A stretch of 64,000 nt of DNA, from assembly GCA_002695005.1 (NCBI GenBank), contig NZNT01000011.1, positions 1 through 64,000 of the forward strand. The letters are read 5' to 3'. The position numbers and the translations under genes were made by a program. Origin of the DNA: Maritimibacter sp. (GTDB taxonomy: Bacteria; Pseudomonadota; Alphaproteobacteria; Rhodobacterales; Rhodobacteraceae). The stretch's first letter is position 1. Every line of letters begins with the position of its first letter. Below, in pieces: positions 8,037-16,477 of this stretch. A model generated the notes under the pieces. That model worked only from the letters and a program-made list of their open reading frames with translations, was not told where the DNA came from and searched no databases.

Positions 8037-8531
8037 TCAGGGCGCGGTGTGATGCTTCAGGGTGAACCCTTCATCCGGTGACGGCGGATCGAAATGGGCG
8101 AGAAGCCGGTCGAACTGAGCCTCGGTCAGGGTGAAGGGATGCGCCCCTTGCCGATTGCGTGCCATCGCTCGGTCGCGGGCCACCTCATCGGCAACGTCGA
8201 GCACGTGCATGATGTGACTTGCATCGGTGTCCCGGACAATGCGCCGCATCCATCGCCGCGTCTCACGCGTGTTCGCCGGGAAATCCAGCACCACCGACAC
8301 TCCGGCTGAGAGAAGCGTCACGCAGTGGGGCGCGATGATGCCGCGCAGGCGTTCCGCACAGGCGACGTAATCGGCCAGCGTGGTCATCTGGTCGCCGTAA
8401 AGCGCCGACAGCCATGCGTCCTCGGACAGGACGATGGTCCGGGGCGCGTTGCCCAAACGGGCGGCAAGGGTGGATTTACCGGAAGCGGCTTTGCCGCAAA
8501 GGAAATGCAGCATGGGGAATGCGGATGTCAT
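8037..8531 (-). CDS. P-loop AAA/kinase family protein
   Basis: The 164-residue protein begins with LHFLCGKAASGKSTLAARL, a Walker A motif (GKAASGKST), and has a VVLDFPANT segment in the Walker B position. This is the pattern of small ATP-dependent kinases of the AAA_33 / zeta-toxin-like group; substrates in such families range from nucleotides to sugars and tRNA, so none is assigned. ATG 8531 is preceded by GAGGTC with about 6 nt spacing. It stands alone, convergent with rpsA. Confidence 0.72.
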   Translation of the reverse strand: MTSAFPMLHFLCGKAASGKSTLAARLGNAPRTIVLSEDAWLSALYGDQMTTLADYVACAERLRGIIAPHCVTLLSAGVSVVLDFPANTRETRRWMRRIVRDTDASHIMHVLDVADEVARDRAMARNRQGAHPFTLTEAQFDRLLAHFDPPSPDEGFTLKHHTAP

Positions 8532-8684
8532 GGAAGACCTCGACTGGTTGGAAATGCGAACACGGCGACGCGTACCCGGCCCTGTGATCAGGCCGGGGCG
8601 GTAATTCGCAGGGCGGCAGGCACCCGTTCGTTTATGATACCAGTCATGTGGGAGCTATAGCGTGAAGCCGGGACCGGGCGCAAC

Positions 8685-8732
8685 GATAAGGGCGGGGCGG
8701 GCCGAAAGCGATGGATGTCCCTTATCGGCCCG
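8685..8732 (+). other. Two overlapping inverted repeats
   Basis: GATAAGGG (8685-8692) pairs with CCCTTATC (8719-8726), and CGGGCCGA (8698-8705) pairs with TCGGCCCG (8725-8732). Both are perfect 8-bp arms and share two bases, so in RNA they would form a pseudoknot or two alternative hairpins. No function is known. Confidence 0.4.
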
Positions 8733-8924
8733 CGCGGCCCTGAGCCGCGACGCGGCGGAGCGGTTCTGCACCCCCTGACCGCCCCCGAATCATCGGGTGC
8801 TAACATTGGCCCTCGCGTGCTGCGTGCGCGTATTTTTGGCGCCAGAGCTGCCTAACAGACGGGTTTTACATGAAAAACCCGGCAGATTGCCGCCATATTT
8901 CCCGGCGACCACCAGCCAAGCCTG

Positions 8925-8953
8925 TTTCCGCAAGCCGAGTTTCCCCCTATAGT
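8925..8953 (+). promoter_or_regulatory. Probable ihfB promoter
   Basis: TTTCCG (8925-8930), a 17-bp spacer and TATAGT (8948-8953) form a weak -35 and a good -10 box about 60 bp upstream of the ihfB ATG. Confidence 0.45.
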
Positions 8954-9013
8954 CAGGGCACTAGAGGCGTGCTGCCAACAAACGCCACACAGTCCTTCGG
9001 GGGGGATGACGGG

Positions 9014-9295
9014 ATGATCCGGTCGGAGCTCATTCAGAAGATCGCGGACGAGAATCCGCATCTCTACCAGCGTGATGTCGAGCGCATCGTGAACACCATC
9101 TTCGAAGAGGTGATCGAGGCGATGGCGCGGGGCGACCGGGTCGAGTTGCGCGGTTTCGGCGCCTTTTCCGTCAAGCAGCGGGATGCCAGAGTGGGGCGGA
9201 ACCCGCGCACGGGTGAATCGGTTGATGTGGAAGAGAAGCACGTGCCTTTCTTCAAGACCGGCAAGCTTCTGCGCGACCGTCTGAACGGGAACTGA
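9014..9295 (+). CDS. ihfB: Integration host factor subunit beta
   Basis: This 93-residue DNA-bending protein of the HU/IHF family dimerises with IhfA and acts in transcription, replication and recombination. The full family pattern is present: [11 protein letters not shown] at the N-terminus, [22 protein letters not shown] for the DNA-binding arms, and the [13 protein letters not shown]-terminal helix. Start at 9014 follows a G-rich tract and gives the canonical N-terminus. It leads a likely operon with the LapA-like gene 13 nt downstream. Confidence 0.95.
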   Translation: MIRSELIQKIADENPHLYQRDVERIVNTIFEEVIEAMARGDRVELRGFGAFSVKQRDARVGRNPRTGESVDVEEKHVPFFKTGKLLRDRLNGN

Positions 9296-9308
9296 AAGGC
9301 TCTCACCC

Positions 9309-9659
9309 ATGCGATACATTCGCTACGCGTTTCTCGCTGCGCTGGCCGTGGTGCTTATCACCGTCGCCCTGGCCAACCGCAACATCGTCGAACTGCGCAT
9401 CCTGCCGACCGAGATGGCCGGGTTCCTTGGCTGGAGCTGGACCGTGAACCTGCCGCTGTTCGTCGTGATCTTCATGGCGATTATCGCGGGCGTGATGATC
9501 GGCTTCGTCTGGGAATGGTTCCGCGAGCACAAGATCCGGGCCGAAGGGCGCCGCGCCAAGTCCGCCGCCGTCAAGCTCGCGAGCGAGGTTCAGGACCTCA
9601 AGCGTGAGAAGGCCGGTCCGCGCGACGAGGTGCTGGCGCTTCTGGAGGACGGGCGGTAA
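9309..9659 (+). CDS. LapA-domain (DUF1049) inner-membrane protein
   Basis: The 116-residue protein has two membrane helices (about residues 5-22 and 47-70) followed by a charged, coiled-coil-prone C-terminal tail containing [16 protein letters not shown]. This matches the lipopolysaccharide assembly protein A domain family, whose E. coli member LapA works with LapB on LPS levels. ATG 9309 has AAGG about 9 nt upstream. It lies between ihfB and trpF in the order usual for Rhodobacteraceae. Confidence 0.85.
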   Translation: MRYIRYAFLAALAVVLITVALANRNIVELRILPTEMAGFLGWSWTVNLPLFVVIFMAIIAGVMIGFVWEWFREHKIRAEGRRAKSAAVKLASEVQDLKREKAGPRDEVLALLEDGR

Positions 9660-9669
9660 GCACACCGCC

Positions 9670-10308
9670 ATGAGTGACATCCGAGTGAAAATCTGCGGGC
9701 TGCGCGAGCCCGGGCATGTGGCGGCCGCCGTCGAGGCGGGGGCGCGTTACGTGGGTTTCGTGTTCTTTCCGAAATCGCCGCGCAACGTGGACGTCGCGAC
9801 CGCCGCCGCGCTGGCCGCCGAAGTGCCGCCGGGCGTGGCGAAGGTCGCGCTCGTCGTGAACGCGGACGACGCGCTGCTGGACGAGATCACGGCGCGGGTG
9901 CCGCTCGACATGCTGCAGCTTCACGGGGGCGAGACACCGGAACGGGTGGCGGAAATCCGTTCGCGCTACGGCCTTCCGGTGATGAAGGCGGTGGGGATCG
10001 CGGAGGCTGCGGACCTTGCGCGGATCGACGATTACGCGGGCGTGGCCGATCAGATCCTCGTGGATGCCAAGCCGCCGAAGGAGGCGGAGCTTCCCGGCGG
10101 CAACGGGCTCGCCTTCGACTGGCGGCTGTTGCAGGGGCGGCACTGGACGGTGCCGTGGATGCTGGCCGGAGGGCTGACGCCGGAGAACGTGGCGCTGGCC
10201 GCGAAGCTCACGGGCGCGCGGCAGGTGGACGTGTCGTCCGGTGTCGAAAGCGCGCCGGGGGAGAAGGACGCGGAGCGGATCGCCGCGTTCCTCAAGGCCG
10301 CCCTGTGA
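9670..10308 (+). CDS. trpF: Phosphoribosylanthranilate isomerase
   Basis: The 212-residue TIM-barrel enzyme catalyses the Amadori rearrangement of N-(5-phosphoribosyl)anthranilate in tryptophan synthesis. Family landmarks are VKICGLRE with the catalytic Cys, [13 protein letters not shown], the catalytic Asp in [16 protein letters not shown], and DVSSGVES for phosphate binding. It begins 10 nt after the LapA-like gene and its TGA overlaps the GTG of the next gene. trpB follows about 2.5 kb later, after an inserted opposite-strand esterase. Confidence 0.94.
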   Translation: MSDIRVKICGLREPGHVAAAVEAGARYVGFVFFPKSPRNVDVATAAALAAEVPPGVAKVALVVNADDALLDEITARVPLDMLQLHGGETPERVAEIRSRYGLPVMKAVGIAEAADLARIDDYAGVADQILVDAKPPKEAELPGGNGLAFDWRLLQGRHWTVPWMLAGGLTPENVALAAKLTGARQVDVSSGVESAPGEKDAERIAAFLKAAL

Positions 10309-10757
10309 ACATCGTCTTTCGTGCAGCGCGGCCTGACGATGTGGCGGCGGTTATGGAGCTCCTGATGGAAGACCGCGCGCCGGGATCGCCGGAGCCGGTG
10401 GAGGCCGATCCGGTCGCGCAGTACCTTGCCATGATCGCGGACGGGACCACGCAGCTGGTCGTCGGGCTGGACGGGGGTGCGGTCGTTGCCTGTTACCAAC
10501 TCAGCATCCTGCATCTCGTTTCGCCGTCCACACCGATCCGGGCGCAGGTGGAATCGGTGCGGGTGCGGTCGGACTTGCGGGGGCAGGGGATCGGGGCCGC
10601 GCTGATGGCGGATGCCGAGGACCGGGCGCGGGCGGCGGGGGCGGTGCTGATGCAGTTCACCTCGAACGCCGCGCGGACGGATGCGCATCGGTTCTATGAG
10701 CGCCTCGGGTTCGATGCGACCCATGCGGGGTTCAAGAAACCTCTGGAGCCACGTTAA
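10305..10757 (+). CDS. GNAT family N-acetyltransferase
   Basis: A 150-residue acetyl-CoA-dependent acetyltransferase fold with the motif [16 protein letters not shown] (motif A, pyrophosphate binding) and a C-terminal [14 protein letters not shown] segment (motif B). Substrate cannot be assigned. Translation probably starts at the GTG at 10305, overlapping the trpF stop as GTGA; this gives the typical [12 protein letters not shown]-terminus of the family. It is likely co-transcribed with trpF. Confidence 0.85.
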   Translation: MNIVFRAARPDDVAAVMELLMEDRAPGSPEPVEADPVAQYLAMIADGTTQLVVGLDGGAVVACYQLSILHLVSPSTPIRAQVESVRVRSDLRGQGIGAALMADAEDRARAAGAVLMQFTSNAARTDAHRFYERLGFDATHAGFKKPLEPR

Positions 10758-10789
10758 CCGGGGATTCACCGCGACTCGGCCATGGTTAA
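10754..10789. promoter_or_regulatory. Pair of CtrA-like half-sites
   Basis: TTAACC at 10754-10759 and ATGGTTAA at 10782-10789 (reverse complement TTAACCAT) resemble CtrA half-sites. They lie just upstream of the 84-residue gene. The TTAA-N7-TTAA full-site spacing is absent, so this is weak. Confidence 0.25.
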
Positions 10790-10792
10790 TCC

Positions 10793-11047
10793 ATGACAGA
10801 TCTCATCCCGCCGCAGAGCCCCGACACATGGCTGTCCGCAGCCTTTTCCTCCACCACAGCCACCTCCGGCGGCGTCATCAAGCGCCGTCTGAGCGATATC
10901 GACCGCATCGTCGGCCGGGACAGGTTCCTGGGAGAAGTGCGTGAGCGCGGGTTTCAGGCGATCGAGAACGGCGACACGATCATCGTGTTCTGCAACCACG
11001 CGCCGGTGAAGCTCGCCGCCCCACGCGCCGTCGCGCTGCACGGGTAG
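10793..11047 (+). CDS. Conserved hypothetical protein, 84 residues
   Basis: A short soluble protein with no motif I can assign. It contains RRLSDIDRIVGRDRFLGEVRERGFQAIENGDTIIVFCN in its central part, suggesting a small alpha/beta fold. Proteins of this type commonly follow trpF in Rhodobacteraceae and have sometimes been mislabelled as PRA isomerase; that is recollection of context, not evidence of activity. Start at ATG 10793. Confidence 0.65.
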   Translation: MTDLIPPQSPDTWLSAAFSSTTATSGGVIKRRLSDIDRIVGRDRFLGEVRERGFQAIENGDTIIVFCNHAPVKLAAPRAVALHG

Positions 11048-11082
11048 GTCGGGGGCGCGGTCGGACCGCGCCCCGCCTTGGT

Positions 11083-12708
11083 TCACTGGCAGGCGAACCC
11101 GTCGCCGTCCGCCCGCGCGACTTGCGGATAGAGGCAAAGGGGACGGGTTTCGCCGCGCACGGCCTCCGGCGCTTCCGCGTTGTCTTCGCGGACGGTCGCG
11201 GTGACCGGGCCGGGGGCTTTGCCATTCTCGACCCAATCGGTCAGGACCGTGAGCAGGTCGAAGGCGTCCGGCGCGGGGCCACCCTGACCGTGCTGCATCC
11301 CCGGCACGGGGTAGAGGACGACGTGTTCGCGCACGTTGTCCACGTTCTCCGACAGGCGGTCATACCATCCCGTCGTGTCGTTGAAGGAAAACACCGGGTC
11401 GGCGGTCCCGTGGAAGATTACCATCTTGCCGCCGGATGCGACGAAGTCGGCCAGCATGGGGTCGTCCATGTCCGGGGGCGTCATGACCTCGACCGCGCTT
11501 TCCGGGAAGTCCTCGGACGTCGCGGTGACGCGGGCGGCCTGTTCGTCGAAGTCGTAGCTGGTCAGGAAGTCCTGCAACGCGGGCGGGCTGCCCGCCACTT
11601 CGGTCGGCGGGGTCGAAAAGACCTGCGCGAGAGAGCCTGCGCCCATCACGGCGATCAGAGGCTGGTTTTCCCACGGCGGAATCGGGCTTTCGAGTTTCCA
11701 GAACCGCCAGCCGCCCGAGGCGATGCCGGGATCCCAGGGCCAATCGCTGTAGAGCGCATCGCCCGTGCTGGTTTTCGGGCCGCCGTGGATGGCGATGAGC
11801 GCCTCGACCTTTTCAGACGGCAGGCAGTCGCTGTTTTGCCCGTCGGTGCAAGCCATGCTCTTCGGGTCGAACGTGTCCTGGCACCCCATCGGGTCGAGCA
11901 CGAGCCCATCCTCGGCCCCGTCGAGCGCGTCGCAGGCTTCGGTGATCGACGCGCCGACAAGGTTCATTTCCTCGCGCGAGAAGGATTGCGGCAGCGTCTC
12001 GCCGACGCGGAGGAAATTCTGCACGTCCCAGGCGTGCTGGATCGCCGCGCGCGGCAGGTTGAAGCCGGGGTAGCCCGCGAGCAGGCCGTCGAAGGTGTCG
12101 CCCATCCGGCTGGCCGCCACCATCGCATGACGCCCGCCGTTGGAGGAGCCGAGGCCGTAACGGTATTCGATCTCGCCATCGTAATAGGCAGTGGTCAGGG
12201 CTTCGGCGGCCCGTTGCACCTGCGGCACGGCGGCGTAGCCGTAGTTGCGGCGTGCTTCGAATTCCATGCCGAAGACGTTGCCGCCCGCGAGGCCTGCATC
12301 GGGGTTTGCCTCGCCGTCATGGCCCGCGTCGGACGAGACGACCGCCATGCCACGGGCAAGGGCCCCGTCGCCGGGGGCAAGCCCGGTGATCGCGCCGAGC
12401 GCGGGGACCACGGCCCCGTCGTTACCGCCGTTGAACTGATGCACGATGGCGCCGTCCCAGTCGTCGGGCAAGCGCAGCTCGAACCGGATGGCATAATCCT
12501 TGCCGTCCGTGCCGGTGCGCTCGGCCATCGTCGCCTGCACGATGCAGTGATCGAGGGGGCTTTCTTCGCCCATCGGGGCATAGGTTGCGGAAGTGAACGT
12601 GACGCCCTCGACCGAGAGGTCGGCGGCTGCGTCGCACATCTCCGGCGACGCGGTCGCGGCGAACGGCACAAGGGCCAGCACCGCCGCGCTGGTGAAGTAG
12701 TGTTTCAT
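11083..12708 (-). CDS. Secreted tannase / feruloyl esterase family protein
   Basis: The 541-residue protein starts with a signal peptide (MKHYFTSAAVLALVPFAATASP, probable cleavage near residue 20) and has an alpha/beta-hydrolase body. GLGSSNGGRHAM carries the nucleophilic Ser, HGTADPVFSF the Asp, and PGMQHGQGG the His, as in the tannase/feruloyl esterase family. Several Cys (CDAL, MGCQDTF, MACTDG, SDCLPS) suggest disulfides. A natural substrate would be an aromatic acid ester. It is a single gene on the minus strand between trpF and trpB, pairs that are normally adjacent or nearly so. Confidence 0.85.
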   Translation of the reverse strand: MKHYFTSAAVLALVPFAATASPEMCDAAADLSVEGVTFTSATYAPMGEESPLDHCIVQATMAERTGTDGKDYAIRFELRLPDDWDGAIVHQFNGGNDGAVVPALGAITGLAPGDGALARGMAVVSSDAGHDGEANPDAGLAGGNVFGMEFEARRNYGYAAVPQVQRAAEALTTAYYDGEIEYRYGLGSSNGGRHAMVAASRMGDTFDGLLAGYPGFNLPRAAIQHAWDVQNFLRVGETLPQSFSREEMNLVGASITEACDALDGAEDGLVLDPMGCQDTFDPKSMACTDGQNSDCLPSEKVEALIAIHGGPKTSTGDALYSDWPWDPGIASGGWRFWKLESPIPPWENQPLIAVMGAGSLAQVFSTPPTEVAGSPPALQDFLTSYDFDEQAARVTATSEDFPESAVEVMTPPDMDDPMLADFVASGGKMVIFHGTADPVFSFNDTTGWYDRLSENVDNVREHVVLYPVPGMQHGQGGPAPDAFDLLTVLTDWVENGKAPGPVTATVREDNAEAPEAVRGETRPLCLYPQVARADGDGFACQ

Positions 12709-12851
12709 GGTGTCCTCCCTTAGACGCCCCGATCTAAGCGCAGAATCAATTTACTTTCCAAGGAAAATAATTCGACCCGGCGGGCGGCGCGCGACTTCTT
12801 GCGTCGGGTCCGGGCAGGCACTAGGAACAATCAACGCATCCGGAGGGCAAA

Positions 12852-14090
12852 ATGGCCGACGATCTTTTCAATTCCTTCATGAACGGGCCTGACGAAAAAG
12901 GCCGGTTCGGCGATTTCGGTGGGCGTTTCGTGTCCGAGACGTTGATGCCGCTGATCCTCGAACTCGAGGAGCAGTACGAGAACGCGAAGACCGATCAGAG
13001 CTTCTGGGACGAGATGGATTTCCTGTGGAAGCACTATGTCGGCCGCCCCTCGCCGCTCTATTTCGCCGCACGGCTGACCGAGGAGCTTGGCGGGGCCAAG
13101 ATCTATCTCAAGCGGGACGAGCTGAACCACACCGGCGCGCACAAGATCAACAATGTGCTGGGCCAGATCATCCTTGCGCGCCGCATGGGCAAGACGCGGA
13201 TCATCGCCGAAACCGGCGCGGGCCAGCATGGCGTGGCGACCGCGACGGTCTGTGCCAAGTTCGGGCTGAAGTGCATCGTCTATATGGGGGCGCATGATGT
13301 CGAGCGGCAGGCGCCCAACGTGTTCCGCATGAAGCTGCTGGGTGCCGACGTGGTGCCGGTGACGAGCGGGCGCGGCACGCTCAAGGACGCAATGAACGAC
13401 GCGCTGCGCGACTGGGTGACCAACGTGCGCGACACGTTCTACTGCATCGGCACGGTGGCGGGGCCGCACCCCTATCCGGCGATGGTCCGCGATTTCCAGG
13501 CGATCATCGGGCAGGAGGCCAAGCGCCAGATCCAGGAGGCCGAGGGCCGGCTTCCCGACACGATCATCGCCGCGATCGGCGGCGGGTCCAACGCGATGGG
13601 CCTCTTCTATCCGTTCCTCGACGACAAGGACGTGAACATCATCGGCGTCGAGGCCGGGGGCAAGGGTGTGGACGACAAGATGGAGCACTGTGCCTCGCTC
13701 ACCGGCGGGCGTCCGGGCGTGCTGCATGGCAACCGCACCTATCTGCTTCAGGATGACGACGGCCAGATCCTTGAAGGTCATTCGATTTCGGCGGGGCTGG
13801 ATTATCCGGGCATCGGGCCGGAGCATTCGTGGCTGCACGACATCGGGCGGGCGCAGTATGTGTCGGCCACCGATCAGGATGCGCTGGACGGGTTCCAGCT
13901 TCTGTGCCGAACCGAGGGGATCATCCCCGCGCTGGAGCCGAGCCATGCTCTGGGCCATGTGATGAAGATCGCGGGGGACCTGCCCAAGGATCATATCATG
14001 ATCATGAACCTGTGCGGGCGGGGCGATAAGGACATCTTCACGGTGGCCAAGGCGCTGGGCACCGACATGTCCGGTCTGGCCACCGGCTGA
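12852..14090 (+). CDS. trpB: Tryptophan synthase beta chain
   Basis: The 412-residue PLP enzyme condenses indole and serine to tryptophan as part of the alpha2-beta2 complex. PLP lysine K98 is in [10 protein letters not shown], and the phosphate-binding loop GGGSNAMG is visible. N-terminal [18 protein letters not shown] and C-terminal LCGRGDKD are canonical TrpB1 features. Strong GGAGG lies 9 nt before ATG 12852. The promoter is probably in the 143-bp gap to the divergent esterase, which contains a TTTCC-AA-GGAAA dyad. No trpA follows. Confidence 0.96.
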   Translation: MADDLFNSFMNGPDEKGRFGDFGGRFVSETLMPLILELEEQYENAKTDQSFWDEMDFLWKHYVGRPSPLYFAARLTEELGGAKIYLKRDELNHTGAHKINNVLGQIILARRMGKTRIIAETGAGQHGVATATVCAKFGLKCIVYMGAHDVERQAPNVFRMKLLGADVVPVTSGRGTLKDAMNDALRDWVTNVRDTFYCIGTVAGPHPYPAMVRDFQAIIGQEAKRQIQEAEGRLPDTIIAAIGGGSNAMGLFYPFLDDKDVNIIGVEAGGKGVDDKMEHCASLTGGRPGVLHGNRTYLLQDDDGQILEGHSISAGLDYPGIGPEHSWLHDIGRAQYVSATDQDALDGFQLLCRTEGIIPALEPSHALGHVMKIAGDLPKDHIMIMNLCGRGDKDIFTVAKALGTDMSGLATG

Positions 14091-14248
14091 TTGGTCCGGC
14101 CATAAACCTGAGTTTATTGGCATCTGCACCGGGGTTGCGCGGCGGCGGGTAAACCCGGTGCGTATGGTGCGCGGTCCCTTTTCGATCCCAGTCTCCTCCC
14201 AGTCGCCACGATCAGGCGGCGGAGGAGATTGCGAAAAAGGAACGCATC

Positions 14249-14773
14249 ATGAAATTCAACTTTGCAGGCATGGCCGCTGCCGCGATCGTCGCAGCGACCG
14301 GGGCGAGCGCCGCCCCGCAGGACACGATCAACGAGATCGTCCAGGGACTCGCGGGTGAGGGGTTCACCCGCGTCGAGATCATGAACCGCCCCAACAGCAT
14401 CAAGATCGAAGCGCATGGTCCGAACGGGTCGGTGGAACGGGTCTATGACGGCAACGGCGCGGTCCTGCGCGAACGGGTGCGCGCGGGTGACTTTGGCATG
14501 AGCACCGGCGCCCGCGAGCGTGACCGGTCCGGGGACGACCGCCGCATGACGGCGGGCCGTTCGGATGACGATGGGCCCGGCCATGATCGTTATGACGATG
14601 GGCCTGACCATGACCGCTATGACGATCACGGCAACGATGATCACGAGCGCAGCGCGCGCAACGAGTCCGCTGAGCGCAACCAGGCCGAACGTCACGATCA
14701 GTCGCGGGACCGCGACCATGAGCGGGACCACGATAGCGATCGTGAGCATCGCGGGGGGCATGACGACGACTGA
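14249..14773 (+). CDS. Exported PepSY-like protein with Asp/His/Arg-rich tail
   Basis: A 174-residue protein with a signal peptide (residues 1 to about 21, ending ASA-A), a PepSY-like domain at about 23-78 (INEIVQGLAGEGFTRVEIMN...VERVYDGNGAVLRERV), and a disordered tail from about residue 90 to the end composed almost wholly of Asp, His, Arg, Asn and Gly. The tail includes HDRYDDGPDHDRYDDHGNDD, which could bind divalent metal. It precedes a second PepSY-like gene and a membrane LuxR gene on the same strand. Confidence 0.72.
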   Translation: MKFNFAGMAAAAIVAATGASAAPQDTINEIVQGLAGEGFTRVEIMNRPNSIKIEAHGPNGSVERVYDGNGAVLRERVRAGDFGMSTGARERDRSGDDRRMTAGRSDDDGPGHDRYDDGPDHDRYDDHGNDDHERSARNESAERNQAERHDQSRDRDHERDHDSDREHRGGHDDD

Positions 14774-14851
14774 CCCTGCGACAATGGCACGCTCTTTCCG
14801 TGATTGTCCCACATGGTGAGAGCGTGTCAGTCTGCATCAGGAGGATATCGA

Positions 14852-15292
14852 TTGAGGCGATTTTTGATCCTGTCGGTCTGGCTCGTGCTGGCCGCGCGGC
14901 CGGCGCTGGCCGATGTCGATCTGGACACCGTCACGCGCACGCTTTCGGCGCAGGGGTTCACCCGGATGGAGGTCTCGACCACCTTGCTGGGCCGCCTGCG
15001 CGTTGTCGCGACGTCGGACGACTTCGTGCGCGAGATCGTGTTCAACGCGAGCACGGGCGAGATCCTGCGGGATTACTGGCAGAAGCGGAGCGGGCGGTCG
15101 GGCGGACAAACCACGGGACTGCTCAACCCCGGCTTCGGCTCTGATCGGGCTGCCGGACCACGCGACGGGTCCAACGCGGGAAGTTCGGTGCCGGGTGTCA
15201 CGACGGGCAGCGCGGATAACAGCGGTCGCTCGGACGACGACGGGGGTGAGCGTGAAGATCACGACAGCCCGGACCGCGGGGACGACGACTGA
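14852..15292 (+). CDS. Second exported PepSY-like protein with acidic tail
   Basis: A 146-residue protein starting at TTG 14852, chosen because AGGAGG lies 7 nt upstream (14839-14844). Signal peptide: RRFLILSVWLVLAARPALA-D. The domain VDLDTVTRTLSAQGFTRMEV...VREIVFNASTGEILRDYW aligns by eye with the PepSY-like domain of the preceding gene, including the shared QGFTR/EGFTR turn. The tail ends in a Ser/Asp/Glu-rich run. Its TGA overlaps the ATG of the LuxR-type gene by one base, implying coupled expression with that regulator. Confidence 0.68.
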   Translation: MRRFLILSVWLVLAARPALADVDLDTVTRTLSAQGFTRMEVSTTLLGRLRVVATSDDFVREIVFNASTGEILRDYWQKRSGRSGGQTTGLLNPGFGSDRAAGPRDGSNAGSSVPGVTTGSADNSGRSDDDGGEREDHDSPDRGDDD

Positions 15293-15867
15293 TGCAGGGG
15301 CGCAGGCGCTTGGCACAGGACCGCGTCCTGATCGGGCTGGCGCTGGCGTTACAGGCCGTCTGCGCAGGGTTCTTCATTTCGGACATCCTGTCGTCTCGGA
15401 TCGGGATACGGACCCAGCCGATACCGTGGCAACTGCGCGAGTTCATCGAGATCGGGGCGGCGACCGGCCTGTTGATCGGGTTCTGCCTCGGGCTCGTGGC
15501 GATGACGCGGGTCCGGCGCAATCACCGGCTTGCCGAGGACAAGCTGCGGGAGGCGACAACGGCCTTCCTCGACCTCGTGTCGCAGCGCTTCGACGCTTGG
15601 GCCCTGACGCCGGCCGAGCGGGACGTCGCGCTATTTTCCATCAAGGGAATGACGACGGCGGAGATCGCGGCGCTGCGGGGCACCTCGGAAGGGACGGTGA
15701 AGGCGCAGTCGAACGCGATTTACCGGAAGGCGGGGGTGAGCGGTCGGGCGCAGTTGCTCTCGGACCTCATCGAGGCGTTGCTGGACGACCAGACGATGCA
15801 GGCGGTCGCGCCGGACGTTGTGCCGCCCGTGGTGCAGGACAAAGGCATCATCGCGCACCGGCCATGA
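15292..15867 (+). CDS. Membrane-anchored LuxR-type regulator
   Basis: A 191-residue protein with two transmembrane helices (about residues 9-33 and 49-74) and then a GerE/LuxR helix-turn-helix: LTPAERDVALFSIKGMTTAEI followed by GTSEGTVKAQSNAIYRKAG. No receiver or autoinducer domain is present, so the periplasmic loop between helices (about 15 residues) or a partner must provide any signal. Gene overlap with the PepSY-like gene suggests the exported protein may be that partner; this is inference. Confidence 0.8.
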   Translation: MQGRRRLAQDRVLIGLALALQAVCAGFFISDILSSRIGIRTQPIPWQLREFIEIGAATGLLIGFCLGLVAMTRVRRNHRLAEDKLREATTAFLDLVSQRFDAWALTPAERDVALFSIKGMTTAEIAALRGTSEGTVKAQSNAIYRKAGVSGRAQLLSDLIEALLDDQTMQAVAPDVVPPVVQDKGIIAHRP

Positions 15868-15890
15868 TGCCGTGGGTTATCTCTGCAAAA

Positions 15891-16307
15891 TCACTTGAGC
15901 GCGTCTGCACCGGGTCCATGCGGGGCCTCGAGCGCCGTCTTCGGATCGACCGCATCGTCCTTGGCTTCGCTTGTGGCAAGGTCGCCTTCGGCCAGCGCGT
16001 CGCTGAGGCGCGGTTGCGCGGCGGCGTAAACATCTTCGCCGGTCTTCACCTCTGCGGGCCCGTCGGAGATGAGCATGCCGTTGGCATCTAGAATCAGCAT
16101 CCGCCCCTCGCGCCCGTTGTGGGCCGAAAAGCTCATCGTGCCGCTCTCGTCCTGATCCACCTGGATCACGTCATAGCCGTCTGCGACAAGTTGGGTGAGG
16201 CCTTGCTGATAGACGGTTTCGTTCAGTTCGACATCTTCGGCCTGCCCGAAAGCGGCAAAGGCGGCGAGAGCTGCGATTGCGGAGAATGCGGTCAACTTGC
16301 GTTTCAT
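15891..16307 (-). CDS. Exported protein related to the 16478-17206 product
   Basis: A 138-residue protein with a signal peptide (MKRKLTAFSAIAALAAFAAFGQA) and one small domain: LNETVYQQGLTQLVADGYDVIQV...MSFSAHNGREGRMLILDANGMLISD. That pattern recurs in the neighbour at 16478-17206 (LNQEVYAMGTTELRNDGYNV...GRILIMDDDGEIVSD), so the two are paralogues. The fold may be PepSY-like, but I am less sure than for the plus-strand pair. ATG 16307 has GGGAGA 7 nt upstream. It is convergent with the LuxR-type gene, 23 bp away. Confidence 0.65.
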   Translation of the reverse strand: MKRKLTAFSAIAALAAFAAFGQAEDVELNETVYQQGLTQLVADGYDVIQVDQDESGTMSFSAHNGREGRMLILDANGMLISDGPAEVKTGEDVYAAAQPRLSDALAEGDLATSEAKDDAVDPKTALEAPHGPGADALK

Positions 16308-16424
16308 GGTGCGTCTCCCGAAGAGCGCGCCGACCGGGCGTTGCGCGGGGTCGGGGCGGCTCGGGAAACCAACCCCCGAAGCCTCGATTTGTTCCGGAAA
16401 TCAGGCATTTAATCGGTCGGACGC

Positions 16425-16452
16425 AAAAAGTGGCGCCGGAAAACCGGCGCCA
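16425..16452 (-). terminator. Rho-independent terminator after the repeat protein gene
   Basis: TGGCGCCGG (16431-16439), loop AAAA, CCGGCGCCA (16444-16452) form a perfect 9-bp stem; on the minus strand it is followed by CTTTTTG. It ends the transcript of the gene at 16478-17206. Confidence 0.85.
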
Positions 16453-16477
16453 CCTTGTTTACGGAATGACCCGTGCC

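Larger units (their letters stand above)
8532..9013. other. Long intergenic region upstream of ihfB
   Basis: About 480 bases without a convincing gene. It holds overlapping inverted repeats at 8685-8732, a short CGGGTTTT / AAAAACCCG hairpin near 8859-8882, and a plausible ihfB promoter at 8925-8953. The left 150 bases serve the divergent kinase gene. One small open frame on the minus strand (8588-8806) has no protein-like composition. Confidence 0.6.

Noticed and set aside
8588-8806. 72-codon minus-strand frame upstream of ihfB
   Set aside because: Arg/Pro-rich, no SD and no recognisable motif.
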